Source: Oscillospiraceae bacterium | Lineage (GTDB): Bacteria; Bacillota; Clostridia; Oscillospirales; Ruminococcaceae | DNA: 64,000 nucleotides | Assembly: GCA_900768995.1 (NCBI GenBank) | Contig: CAAGEZ010000014.1 | Span: forward strand, 1-64,000 | Reading direction: 5' to 3' | Shown: positions 7,732-16,539 of the stretch, one piece after another | How the letters are laid out: every line of letters starts with the position of its first letter | Numbering within the stretch: the stretch's first letter is position 1 | Position numbers and translations under genes: made by a program | The notes under the pieces: generated by a model | Told to the model about the DNA's origin: nothing | Database searches by the model: none | The model's input: the letters and a program-made list of their open reading frames with translations, nothing else

Positions 7732-8573
7732 TGAAAAGAAATCTTCACGCTTATTTTCCCATTTTCGTCCTGCCCACCCTTGCGGCGTTTGTCATATCCT
7801 TTCTTGTGCCCTTCGGAATGGGAATATACCTCTCGTTCTGCAAATTCACCACAGTCGCCAATGCAAGGTGGTCGGGGCTTGAAAATTACAGGCGTATTTT
7901 CTCTGACAGCAATTTCACAAATGCACTTTGGTTCACGGTAAAATTTACCGTTGTATCGGTGATAACCGTGAATATATTCGCCTTTCTTCTCGCTCTCACC
8001 CTCACAAGGGGGCTTCGGGGCACAAATGCATTCAGGACCATATTTTTTATGCCAAACCTAATCGGCGGAATCGTCCTGGGATATATATGGAACCTTATCA
8101 TCAACGGCGTTCTGGGCTTTTTCGGCACGGACATCACCTACAAGGCGGAGTACGGCTTCTGGGGGCTTGTTATCCTCACAAACTGGCAGCTCATCGGCTA
8201 TATGATGGTCATATATATTGCGGGGCTGCAAAATATTCCCCGTGACATCACCGAAGCCGCCGAGATAGACGGTGCATCAAAGGGGCAGATAATCGGGCGG
8301 ATAACCATTCCTATGGTTATGCCCTCCGTGACTATCTGCACCTTTCTCACCCTTACAAATTCATTCAAGCTCTTTGACCAGAACCTTGCCCTTACCGCAG
8401 GCGCTCCCGGCAGGGAAACGGCAATGCTTGCCCTTGACATCTACAACACCTTTTACGGCAGACCCGGCTGGCAGGGAGCAGGTCAGGCAAAGGCTGTGAT
8501 ATTCTTCATCATCGCCGCAGTGATTGCCTTTGCGCAGCTGAAGATAACCGAGGGGAGGGAGACTGACAGATGA
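7731..8573 (+). CDS. Sugar ABC transporter permease, MalF/UgpA type
   Basis: 280 residues with six predicted membrane spans. The conserved coupling loop is visible as EAAEIDGASKGQIIGRITIP (the EAA motif, near residues 180-199), through which the ATPase would dock. The ATG overlaps the stop codon of the binding-protein gene and the end overlaps the next permease, so the three are translationally coupled. No ATP-binding gene follows; family members of this type in Firmicutes usually share an MsmK-like ATPase encoded elsewhere. Confidence 0.9.
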   Translation: MKRNLHAYFPIFVLPTLAAFVISFLVPFGMGIYLSFCKFTTVANARWSGLENYRRIFSDSNFTNALWFTVKFTVVSVITVNIFAFLLALTLTRGLRGTNAFRTIFFMPNLIGGIVLGYIWNLIINGVLGFFGTDITYKAEYGFWGLVILTNWQLIGYMMVIYIAGLQNIPRDITEAAEIDGASKGQIIGRITIPMVMPSVTICTFLTLTNSFKLFDQNLALTAGAPGRETAMLALDIYNTFYGRPGWQGAGQAKAVIFFIIAAVIAFAQLKITEGRETDR

Positions 8574-9400
8574 AAAAAAGGTCGGACATTTTTAGCTTTA
8601 TCATTATGATAATTCTCTCGACGGTGTTTCTTTTTCCCATTGCCGTGGTGTTTATGAATTCCTTCAAGACCAAGTTCAGCATTATGGGCAGCCCGTTCAA
8701 GCTTCCCAACAGCACCACCTTTGCAGGCTTTGACAACTATATCACGGGCATACGCTCGGCGGGTATGGGCGGGGCATTTGTCCGCTCGCTGTTCATAACC
8801 GTTTTCAGCGTGGCGATACTTGTGCTTCTGTGTTCGATGACCGCCTGGTATATTATCCGTGACACAAGCAGGATATCAGGCATTATTTACAAGCTGTTTC
8901 TCTTCTCAATGATAGTGCCCTTTCAGATGGTAATGTACACGATGACCTATGTGGCATCGGCGCTTCATCTGAATAACCCTGTGGGGATAATAGCCATATA
9001 TCTTGGCTTCGGCTCGGGGCTGTCGGTGTTTATGCTGGCGGGCTTTGTGAAAAGCATACCGAAGGAGCTTGAAGAGGCAGCGGAAATTGACGGCTGCACC
9101 CCATTGCAGACATTCTTCCGGATAGTTTTCCCCATTCTCAAACCCACCGCCGTCACCGTTTCCATACTCAATGCAATGTGGATATGGAACGATTATCTGC
9201 TGCCCTATCTCATTCTCGGAAACAGGTACAAAACGCTGCCCGTGGCGATACAGATATCAATGCAGGGAGCATACGGTTCTGTGAACTGGGGCGGATTTAT
9301 GGCGATGCTTGTTCTTGCAATTCTCCCCATAATCATATTCTATCTTTTCAGTCAGAAATATATTATTGAGGGCGTTATCGCAGGGGCGGTAAAGGGTTGA
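8570..9400 (+). CDS. Sugar ABC transporter permease, MalG/UgpE type
   Basis: 276 residues, six predicted membrane spans. The coupling motif EEAAEIDGCTPLQTFFRIV lies near residues 164-182 and the characteristic MWIWNDYLLPYLIL segment follows. It pairs with the preceding permease to form the channel of the importer; the four-base ATGA overlap indicates stoichiometric synthesis. It is the last gene of the operon, ended by a strong terminator 12 bases after its stop. Confidence 0.9.
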   Translation: MKKRSDIFSFIIMIILSTVFLFPIAVVFMNSFKTKFSIMGSPFKLPNSTTFAGFDNYITGIRSAGMGGAFVRSLFITVFSVAILVLLCSMTAWYIIRDTSRISGIIYKLFLFSMIVPFQMVMYTMTYVASALHLNNPVGIIAIYLGFGSGLSVFMLAGFVKSIPKELEEAAEIDGCTPLQTFFRIVFPILKPTAVTVSILNAMWIWNDYLLPYLILGNRYKTLPVAIQISMQGAYGSVNWGGFMAMLVLAILPIIIFYLFSQKYIIEGVIAGAVKG

Positions 9401-9411
9401 GCCGTTATAAA

Positions 9412-9449
9412 AAAATCCTGCAAAGGCAATTGCTTTTGCAGGATTTTTT
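9412..9449. terminator. Bidirectional terminator
   Basis: AATCCTGCAAA (9414-9424) pairs with TTTGCAGGATT (9435-9445), with A-runs before and T-runs after, so it can end both the sugar transporter operon and the convergent FecR-domain gene. Confidence 0.85.
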
Positions 9450-9455
9450 CGTTAT

Positions 9456-12377
9456 TTATACGGTTTCATCTGTGGGTGGGGCAGTTTCCGTTTCAGAACC
9501 GGTTTCTTCGGGAATTACTTCCGTCTGCGGCTCTGTAACGGGCTGTTCGGGAGTGCTGTCAGATGTGTCTGACGATGATGTGTCAGTCGTTTCGGGTATT
9601 CCGGTTTCGGACACTGTCTCTTCATTTTCGGCATCTGATATGTCCGCTATTGGCGGCAGCTCAAAGCCCGTATCAAGAGAAAGTGTGTCCGCTGCGGGAT
9701 AGTCGGCGGTAACGGTGACATCTGCCGTAACCTTGTATGACGTCGGGTCAATGACAGTACCGTTTACCAGCCATACTCCAGCTATGCCGTCTTTATCGGG
9801 AAGAGTTGGGAGATATTCCGAAAGGTAAGTGCCGTATTCCGCAGGCACATTCTCACTTGTGCCGTCGATAACAATGGTGACGGTAAATACCTTTAGCTTG
9901 TAAACTGCCTTGTATTCCGTGTTTACAGCCAAGCCGAGGGTAACGCTTGTGCCAGCCGCATAATATGGCTCAACTGCGCCGTAATTATAGTCATAGCTGC
10001 TTGTGTCGCCCTCTTTGAGTCCTGTGCTGAAGTTTCCGCCTGAGCCTGCCGAGCCCCAGCCTACGAACTCATAGCCCTCATCGGGTGTGGGAGCGTCGGG
10101 AAGTGTCAAGGTTTCACCCATTTTAAACAGCCTATGAATAAGTGTGCTTCCACGGTCAGTAACTCTTACCTCGTTTATGAGATTGTATTCTACATAGGGA
10201 ACTGTCACGGTGGTGTCCTCGGTTATGGGAGCTATGGCTGCCTTTGCTTCGTCCCAGCCCCAGAGATAATAGTCGTTATAGTCGTAACTGCCGTCATTGT
10301 CCGCATCTATAACTGTGGGGGGAGTGTAGCTGCTCGGAACAGTTCCGTAATAGACCGTTTCCGTTGACAGAACAACGCTTTCGTCATAGCTCGGTACATA
10401 TGTCACTGTAAAGTCCATAGGGGTGTAAACGGCTGTGACGGTCATATCCTCGGTTATGAGCATTGCAGGGTCAAATTCGGCATCAGTTTCAAGACACCAT
10501 TTTCCGTCTCTGTAACCCTCTTTTTCGGGAACAGCGGGTACATATTCCTTTATGGAGGTGTTGTACTCGGCTTTCACGGAAGTAAGCACTTTATTATCGA
10601 CAACGAATGTCACGGCGTAGGTGTTAACGGTGTATTTAGCGGTAACGGTGATGTCAGAGGTGATGATATAAGCCGATGTAAATTCTTCATCGCCAATGTA
10701 CCATTTGCCTGTATATCCTGTTTTTGCGGGAACATCGGGAGCTGTGACAGTCTCGCCGTATGCGGCTTCAAAGCTATTTGAATATGCTGTGTCGGCATCT
10801 TCGGCTGTGAATGTTACAGTGTATGTCTTTGCGGTGTAAACGGCATTGACGGTAATATCCGATGTAATTGGCGTATCATATGTGAACTCTTCATCGCCAA
10901 GGTACCATTTGCCCGTGTAGCCTGTTCTTGCGGGAGGCTCGGGAATATTGCCTATTTTGCTGCCCTCTTCCACAAGTTCAGTGGAATAGACCTCGCCGTT
11001 GTACATAAATGTTACGGTATATACATCTTTCGCAGGCTGAGAAGGAGCTGTGCCTGTGTATGAGGGCATTGTACCCGTGTACGGAGGCAGTGTACCTGTA
11101 TTTGACGGTGCTGTCACTGTGGAGACTGATGTGCCCGATGAATTTGCGGTGGTTTTGGCTGTGGTTTTTGCAGATGTGCTGTCGGGCTTTGCTTCTGTGG
11201 GAACGGTTGTCACACTTGATGCAGATGTTTCCGCAGATGTTTCGGGAGCGGTCTCTGCCGATGTCTCGGGAGCTGTTTCGGGAACAGTCTCGGGGATAGT
11301 CTCGGGAACCGTTTCTGGCTGAGATTCAGCCGATACGGGTGCATTCGTTACTACAGACTGAGGAGCTTCTATAGCAGTCTCGGGAGCGGCAGTTTCGGCA
11401 GGAGCTGTGGCTTTTACGGGTGCGCTTTCCTGTTCGGGGACTGTCACAGGTTCGGTGACAGCCTCGGTCACGGGAGATGTTTCGGCGGGAGCGGTGTCCT
11501 CCGAATCTTCCTCTGTATTGCTTTCATCAAGTTCGCCTCTCAGCTTCCGGACAATAAGCTCGTCAAGCTCCATAAGATGCTCGTCATTGGAGCGGAGAGC
11601 ATTTTCCTTTACCTTTGCGGAAAGCATATTGTAGAATATTTCGTGGATCGGGTCATCGCCCTCAGCAAGCTCGAAAATATTGCCGTTTTCATCTTCCATA
11701 ACAAAGCGTGATATGCCGTCCTTTTCGGCGGGATTTCCGCTGTTTTTATCAGGCTCGGTGCGTATGGTAACGCCCTTGTCGGCGCCTACCAGAACTAATT
11801 TCTTGGTGGGATTGCCCTCTGCATCAAGGAGAGTTACCTCTACCTTGCCGTTTAAGGTGTTCTCACGAATTGTATATCCGCCGTCATTATCCTTGTCAAC
11901 GGAAACGGTGAAGCTTGTGCCTCTGACCGCCATTGTTGCCTTTGGTGCGGACACTTCATAGGAGGAATTTGCGGACAGGGGAGTGGTTATCTCATTTAAA
12001 ATAGTGCCCTGTTTTAAGTTTATGGCAGTCCTGCTGTCGGCGGCAGTGCCCGAAGCTATGAGCTCCAGAACAGTGTCGCTGTCCAGCATAAGATACTTGT
12101 CGCTGTCGAGAGCAAGGCGCAGTGTGCTTCCGCTGCCCACAGTGACGGTGTCGCCGCTTTCAAGGTTCATTCCTATGTATGCGTCAATGTCGCCCGTGCC
12201 CTCTCTTGTGATGACGGAGCTTCCCGTCATTTCAAAGACCTTGAGGACTCTGTAGGTGTCCTCCTTTGTGAGTATAACGCCTGCGGCAACTGCTCCCGAA
12301 ATCACGAAAGCGGCACTGCACGCTATGATTATCTTGACTTTAAGTGACATTGCGGCAATAAAGGTTTTTACGCTCAT
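9456..12377 (-). CDS. FecR-domain surface protein with InlB-type (Listeria-Bacteroides) repeats, c-di-GMP-controlled
   Basis: 973 residues from the ATG at 12377, ten bases after GGAGG; the open frame runs upstream but into the leader terminator. Residues about 13-37 form a signal anchor (KVKIIIACSAAFVISGAVAA). A FecR-type domain follows (about 45-190, with GSTLRLALDSDKYLMLDSD and APKATMAVRGTSFTV). A long Thr/Pro/Glu/Ser linker includes repeated VPET/APET units. Then come five to six beta-grasp repeats of the InlB B / Flg_new type (each with GYTGKWY and ITSDITVTAKYT-like motifs, about residues 450-920), and a low-complexity acidic tail with no LPXTG signal. Probably an adhesion or cell-surface scaffold. 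The leader carries a GEMM riboswitch. Confidence 0.85.
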   Translation of the reverse strand: MSVKTFIAAMSLKVKIIIACSAAFVISGAVAAGVILTKEDTYRVLKVFEMTGSSVITREGTGDIDAYIGMNLESGDTVTVGSGSTLRLALDSDKYLMLDSDTVLELIASGTAADSRTAINLKQGTILNEITTPLSANSSYEVSAPKATMAVRGTSFTVSVDKDNDGGYTIRENTLNGKVEVTLLDAEGNPTKKLVLVGADKGVTIRTEPDKNSGNPAEKDGISRFVMEDENGNIFELAEGDDPIHEIFYNMLSAKVKENALRSNDEHLMELDELIVRKLRGELDESNTEEDSEDTAPAETSPVTEAVTEPVTVPEQESAPVKATAPAETAAPETAIEAPQSVVTNAPVSAESQPETVPETIPETVPETAPETSAETAPETSAETSASSVTTVPTEAKPDSTSAKTTAKTTANSSGTSVSTVTAPSNTGTLPPYTGTMPSYTGTAPSQPAKDVYTVTFMYNGEVYSTELVEEGSKIGNIPEPPARTGYTGKWYLGDEEFTYDTPITSDITVNAVYTAKTYTVTFTAEDADTAYSNSFEAAYGETVTAPDVPAKTGYTGKWYIGDEEFTSAYIITSDITVTAKYTVNTYAVTFVVDNKVLTSVKAEYNTSIKEYVPAVPEKEGYRDGKWCLETDAEFDPAMLITEDMTVTAVYTPMDFTVTYVPSYDESVVLSTETVYYGTVPSSYTPPTVIDADNDGSYDYNDYYLWGWDEAKAAIAPITEDTTVTVPYVEYNLINEVRVTDRGSTLIHRLFKMGETLTLPDAPTPDEGYEFVGWGSAGSGGNFSTGLKEGDTSSYDYNYGAVEPYYAAGTSVTLGLAVNTEYKAVYKLKVFTVTIVIDGTSENVPAEYGTYLSEYLPTLPDKDGIAGVWLVNGTVIDPTSYKVTADVTVTADYPAADTLSLDTGFELPPIADISDAENEETVSETGIPETTDTSSSDTSDSTPEQPVTEPQTEVIPEETGSETETAPPTDETV

Positions 12378-12412
12378 AAAATGATCGCCTCCTGTTTTCT
12401 GCTTTATCGCAG

Positions 12413-12560
12413 TAAAAAATAAAAAGGAGCATACAGCCTGACAGCACTCCTCGGGCAACGCCCTACAAATGCAGCCCGACCGCCATACTCCCTGAATGTT
12501 CCAAAAGCTTAGGCTCGTGCTTTGCGACGCCGATTTTCATCGGCTTTGCCTTTTAATTTG
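12413..12560 (-). promoter_or_regulatory. Cyclic-di-GMP-I (GEMM) riboswitch with intrinsic terminator
   Basis: Read on the minus strand from about 12551, the leader contains GGCAAAGCCGATGAAAATCG, a hairpin capped by a GAAA-type tetraloop, directly followed by GTCGCAAAGC, then GAGCCTAAG, and downstream TATGGCGGTCGGGC. These are the conserved blocks, in order, of class-I c-di-GMP riboswitches. The aptamer is followed by a GGAGTG/TGCTCC hairpin with a T-rich tract (12413-12451), so control is probably by transcription termination. A TATTAT -10 box with a TTGCTT -35 lies upstream (about 12565-12597). The FecR/InlB-repeat gene begins 36 bases after the terminator. Confidence 0.85.
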
Positions 12561-12701
12561 TTAATAGTATAATACCATATTATGCTAAAAAAAGCAATAG
12601 GTTAATTTGTTTTTTGTAATATGTTCTAAAAATAAATGAAATATCGGCAGATGCAACAGCACACTGTACAACAATTAACGGTATATTTACATCTATAAGA
12701 C

Positions 12702-13478
12702 TTACAAGATACCAAGCTGTCTCAGAAATTCCGCTGAGCGGCGCTGATTTTCAAGTGATGAAGTCTCGATAAGCACCGTTTTTACATCACCGAAACAGGT
12801 CTCAAAATGATACTTGAAGCGCTCCCAGTTTATCAGACCGTCCCCTGCCGCAAGGTGGAGATCGTTTTTCAGGTCATTGTCATTTATGTGCATATGCTTC
12901 ACATATGGCGCAAGAGTTGTCACCCAGTTTTCGATGTCCGAGCCGTATATAACAGCGTGGGCATAATCAAAGCACACCCCGAAATTTGCCTTGTCCGAAA
13001 GCCGTTCTGCCATTCCTGCCAGCATATCGGGCGATGTGTCAAACATATTCTCCATATAAATTTCAAGGTCGGGATATTCGTCAAGAATGCTCCGCCAAAA
13101 TTTTTCGTTGCAGTCAAACCAGTTCCTGATGTATGACTCGGCGGTAAGGTCCGGGTTGTGATTTGTGTGGAAAACCACGCCCTTTGCCCCGATTTTTCGG
13201 GCAATATCAAGGCTCTGCCTTACTCTGAGCTCGGATATCTCACGTATCTTTTTATCATAGCTGAAAATGAGCACATCAAAAAATGCTCCGTGCATTGTGC
13301 AGATATCGGGAACGCCTGCCGACTTGTAGCGGCTTATGATATCCTCTGTAAGGGCGGCATCGTCCATAACATCGGGGAGAAAAAAGTCGTTGTACTCAAA
13401 GCCGAAGCCGTATTCCGAAGCAAGCTCAAGGCTCCTGTCAATACTTTTTATCTGCGGTATTATCAGAAATCTGCTCAT
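12702..13478 (-). CDS. Sugar phosphate isomerase/epimerase-like TIM barrel (AP endonuclease 2 superfamily)
   Basis: 258 residues. The xylose-isomerase-like TIM-barrel pattern is visible: GVVFHTNHN, EIYMENMFDTSP, GVCFDYAHA and KHMHINDND, which carry the metal-binding Glu, Asp, His and His ligands of the family. Members interconvert sugars or act on inositols and related polyols; the substrate cannot be assigned. Its ATG overlaps the stop region of the upstream adenylate cyclase by four bases, so the two proteins are made together. That pairing is unusual and gives the only functional clue. Confidence 0.75.
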   Translation of the reverse strand: MSRFLIIPQIKSIDRSLELASEYGFGFEYNDFFLPDVMDDAALTEDIISRYKSAGVPDICTMHGAFFDVLIFSYDKKIREISELRVRQSLDIARKIGAKGVVFHTNHNPDLTAESYIRNWFDCNEKFWRSILDEYPDLEIYMENMFDTSPDMLAGMAERLSDKANFGVCFDYAHAVIYGSDIENWVTTLAPYVKHMHINDNDLKNDLHLAAGDGLINWERFKYHFETCFGDVKTVLIETSSLENQRRSAEFLRQLGIL

Positions 13479-15286
13479 TGTACAAGCTCCTTTTCCTCAT
13501 CGGTATTCTCTTCATTCAGCCCTGTAAGGGAATACACAAAAACGCCCTTTGATTTGCCTTTCAGCGGTATTTCGCCGATAGGCTCAACGGTTATCCTGTC
13601 CTTTACCTGCTCATAAACGCTCTCGCTTATGAGCACCTGCCCACGCTTGGCATTGGATTCAAGGCGGGCGGCGGTGTTTACAGTGTCACCGATGGCGGTG
13701 TAGTCCATTCTGAAATCGCAGCCGATATTTCCCACGACCGCAGGGCCGCAGTTTACGCCTACGCCGAAGCTTACGGATTTGCCGTAGCGCTCCATAAACT
13801 TGCTCTCAATGGCGTTTCCGCCGCTTACGATGTCCCAGGCGGTCTTGACGGCTCTGTAAACATAGTCGTCAAGGTCAAAGGGGGCGTTGAAAACTGCCAT
13901 TGTTGCGTCACCGATGAATTTGTCGAGAGTGCCGCCGTTGGCAAAAATGGAGTTGGTAGTGAGGTTCAGATAGCTGTTGAGGATATCCACCACCTGCTCA
14001 GGCTCAAGGCTTTCCGACATAGGCGTGAAGCCTCTGATGTCAACGAAAAGCACCGCAATGTCACGGTTTTCGCCGCCAAGCTTAATGTGATAATTACCGC
14101 TTTTGGCGATTTCCTCAACCACCTGCGGGGCAACATATTTCTTGAATGCAGCGGTTATCTTCCGCTTTTCGGCAGCCTGCTCGGCGTACTTTCTCATAAG
14201 GTTCAGCAGATAATACGCCACGGAGCAGAGGGGAGCGTAGAGGATAGGAAATGCCGTACCTGCGCTGTTTAAAGCAATGCACCCTCCCACACAGCCCACC
14301 GCAATTATAATGACGGCAGGGGTGGAGAATTTCAGCTTCATCTTCCTTGACACGATATACGCACAGCAGGCAATCACCGCCGCAGAAAGGGCTGAAACGG
14401 CTCTCGGTGCGGGAACGGGGCATTTGCCGTCAAGGAGCCCCTGAACGATGTTTGCGTGAATTTCCACACCGTACATCTGATCGGCGCTGTTGGGGACGGA
14501 AAACTGATCCTGAAGCCCCGAAGCATATGCGCCTATGAGCACTATGCAGTCGGAAAAAATACGTGGGTCGGCAGTGCCGTCAAGGACGCTGCTAAGGGAA
14601 ATGTGCTCATAATCAAAGGGTCTGCCCGCATAATTTATCCACATTCGGTTGTTGGAGTCAAGAGCGGGGATATTTTCTGAGATGCCCAGAAATTCGCAGT
14701 ATTTTGAGTATATAGTCGCCGCAAAGCTTTTGTAGGTCACGCCCTCAAAATCCTCGGAAAGGAAAGCCGAGCGGACGATGCCGTCCTCATCGGAGGAGGC
14801 GTTTACAAAGCCCGTGGCGGTGCAGCCGGCGATAATGGGCTGTTCTATGGAATCAATGTTGAAATGGTCGATGTATGGCTTGCCCTTTTCGTCGGTCTTG
14901 TAGGCGGTGGTGTAGTTTATGTACGAGCCGGAAATGACCTTGCCGCTTTTTTCGCAGGCGGCTTTCAGAGCCTCGTCGCCCTCACTGTCCATATCACCGA
15001 ACACCATTATATCCATTGCGATTACGGCAGGGTGATCGCCAAGCTTTTCGATAACGTCGGCATAAACGCTTCTCGACCAGGTGCCGAAAGGACCTATCTC
15101 CTGCAGGGTCTTATCGTCAATTGCGATTATTTTTATTTTGTTGTTGATGCCCCTCGGCTGCTGATACGCCTTGTCACGGAGCAGACTGTCGAAAGAGTAG
15201 AAAACGTCGTAGAATGACAGTAAAAATGCAAGTGCAAATGCGATAAGTGCTTCAAAAAAAATGACTGTACCCGATTTTTTGCCCAT
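13475..15286 (-). CDS. CHASE2-domain class III adenylate cyclase
   Basis: 603 residues from ATG 15286 (GGGGGA just upstream; an earlier TTG at 15304 is less likely). A transmembrane start (VIFFEALIAFALAFLLSFYDVF) leads to an extracellular CHASE2 sensor (about 40-290), then three membrane spans (about 295-365), then a class III cyclase domain. Catalytic features: metal-binding Asp416 (FVDIRGFT) and the second Asp in the GTLDKFIGDATMAVF segment, a Lys in that segment and Asp528 in MDYTAIGDTVNTAARLES, the Lys/Asp pair that selects ATP over GTP, with Asn and Arg of the transition-state set. It should make cAMP in response to an external signal. Divergent from the GGDEF gene. Confidence 0.9.
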   Translation of the reverse strand: MGKKSGTVIFFEALIAFALAFLLSFYDVFYSFDSLLRDKAYQQPRGINNKIKIIAIDDKTLQEIGPFGTWSRSVYADVIEKLGDHPAVIAMDIMVFGDMDSEGDEALKAACEKSGKVISGSYINYTTAYKTDEKGKPYIDHFNIDSIEQPIIAGCTATGFVNASSDEDGIVRSAFLSEDFEGVTYKSFAATIYSKYCEFLGISENIPALDSNNRMWINYAGRPFDYEHISLSSVLDGTADPRIFSDCIVLIGAYASGLQDQFSVPNSADQMYGVEIHANIVQGLLDGKCPVPAPRAVSALSAAVIACCAYIVSRKMKLKFSTPAVIIIAVGCVGGCIALNSAGTAFPILYAPLCSVAYYLLNLMRKYAEQAAEKRKITAAFKKYVAPQVVEEIAKSGNYHIKLGGENRDIAVLFVDIRGFTPMSESLEPEQVVDILNSYLNLTTNSIFANGGTLDKFIGDATMAVFNAPFDLDDYVYRAVKTAWDIVSGGNAIESKFMERYGKSVSFGVGVNCGPAVVGNIGCDFRMDYTAIGDTVNTAARLESNAKRGQVLISESVYEQVKDRITVEPIGEIPLKGKSKGVFVYSLTGLNEENTDEEKELVQ

Positions 15287-15379
15287 TATCCGTCCCCCGT
15301 TCAATATTTTATACTATTATAACATACATTTGATAATTTGTCACTATTATTTTAAAAAAATATTTTTTGCGATTTTCTA

Positions 15380-15408
15380 TTTACAAAGCTAAAATAATGT
15401 GGTATAAT
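15380..15408 (+). promoter_or_regulatory. Promoter of the GAF-GGDEF operon
   Basis: TTTACA (15380-15385), a 17-base spacer and TATAAT (15403-15408), in the divergent region between the cyclase genes. The interval is strongly A/T-rich. Confidence 0.7.
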
Positions 15409-15486
15409 ATTTGCAATATACTTTTAATATAATATGGAACAAAATTGCAAATTAAATCAAAAATTTCGGAAAGGATTGTTGAAGAT

Positions 15487-16518
15487 ATGGGAAGCAGTGT
15501 TTCTTCCGACGCTTTACTTGAACAGATATTCAGCATCACTCAGGATCTTTACAGGGAAATGTCCAAGACCGATGATGACGCAGAAAACGATCACAATACC
15601 ATTTACCGCCTGCTGACAGACCTTGGCAGAAGCCTTGTAAATGCCGACAGGGCAAGCTTCTGGAAGTGGGATAAGCGAAATCATTCCCTGTGGACAACAG
15701 CGGCTGTGGGAGCGGGCAGGATAACCATTCCCGAGGGCACGGGACTTGTGGGCAAGGCACTTGCGGAAAAGCGTGCAATTGTTACCAATGACCCTTACAA
15801 CGACCCCGACTTCAATTCCGACGTTGACAAAAAGACAGGCTATGTCACAAGGTCTATCCTTGTTATGCCCATATCCGACTGCAAGGGCGAATTTATCGGC
15901 GCATATCAGGCGATAAACAAGCTTGACGGCAATGGCTTTGACCTTAAAGAGGACGTAAAAAGGCTGTCTCTTGCGGCATTCATCTGCGGCATCACCCTTG
16001 AATCCGACAGCTTCCTTGACGATTCCCGTCACGACAGGCTCACAGAGCTTAAAAACCGTATGGGCTTCTACAGCGATTACAGCAAAATTTACGAAAAGAT
16101 ACTTACAGACAGCACCTGCGTCCGCAACGTTTCAATGTTCATCTGCGACATCGACTTTTTCAAAAAGGTAAACGATACATACGGTCATAATGCAGGAGAT
16201 GCGGTGCTCCGCCACGTTGCCGAGAATTTCCGCATAAATTCCCGTATCTGCGACGGCGTTTACAGATGGGGCGGCGAGGAATTTATAGTAGTCCTCCCCG
16301 ATACCGACGAGGAGCAGGCGGCAGAGGCAGCCGAGCGTCTGAGACTTTGCATAATGAACTCTGTCTGTCATTTTGAGGATCTTGACATCAAGGTAACTAT
16401 GAGCTTCGGCGTTACGGGCATAGACCCCGCAAAATCCATCGAGGACAACATCAAGGTCGCTGACGAAAAGCTTTACAGAGCCAAGGAAACAGGACGAAAC
16501 CGTGTTATACTTTACTGA
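15487..16518 (+). CDS. GAF-GGDEF diguanylate cyclase
   Basis: 343 residues from ATG 15487 (AAAGGA about 12 bases upstream); an upstream TTG at 15445 is possible. Residues about 35-180 form a GAF sensor (RASFWKWDKRNHSLWTTAAVG, ending in QAINKLDG). The GGDEF domain follows (about 190-343) with the active-site motif GGEEF at 262-266, substrate and metal residues in CDIDFFKKVNDTYGHNAGD, and an inhibitory-site RxxD (Arg253-Asp256) exactly five residues before it. So it should make c-di-GMP with product feedback. No transmembrane segment. First gene of an apparent operon with the CobU-like and PilT genes, and neighbour of a c-di-GMP riboswitch. Confidence 0.92.
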   Translation: MGSSVSSDALLEQIFSITQDLYREMSKTDDDAENDHNTIYRLLTDLGRSLVNADRASFWKWDKRNHSLWTTAAVGAGRITIPEGTGLVGKALAEKRAIVTNDPYNDPDFNSDVDKKTGYVTRSILVMPISDCKGEFIGAYQAINKLDGNGFDLKEDVKRLSLAAFICGITLESDSFLDDSRHDRLTELKNRMGFYSDYSKIYEKILTDSTCVRNVSMFICDIDFFKKVNDTYGHNAGDAVLRHVAENFRINSRICDGVYRWGGEEFIVVLPDTDEEQAAEAAERLRLCIMNSVCHFEDLDIKVTMSFGVTGIDPAKSIEDNIKVADEKLYRAKETGRNRVILY

Positions 16519-16539
16519 TACCGAAAGGAACGATAGAAA

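Noticed and set aside
11200..11420. Possible CRISPR or tandem DNA repeat
   Set aside because: The repetition is protein-level (VPET/APET units in the linker of the FecR protein), with irregular spacing and no unique spacers. I found no CRISPR array in the window.
9397..11961. Plus-strand frames opposite the FecR/InlB-repeat gene with Val/Ser repeats
   Set aside because: Mirror translations of the Thr/Pro/Glu linker and beta repeats; no start signals.
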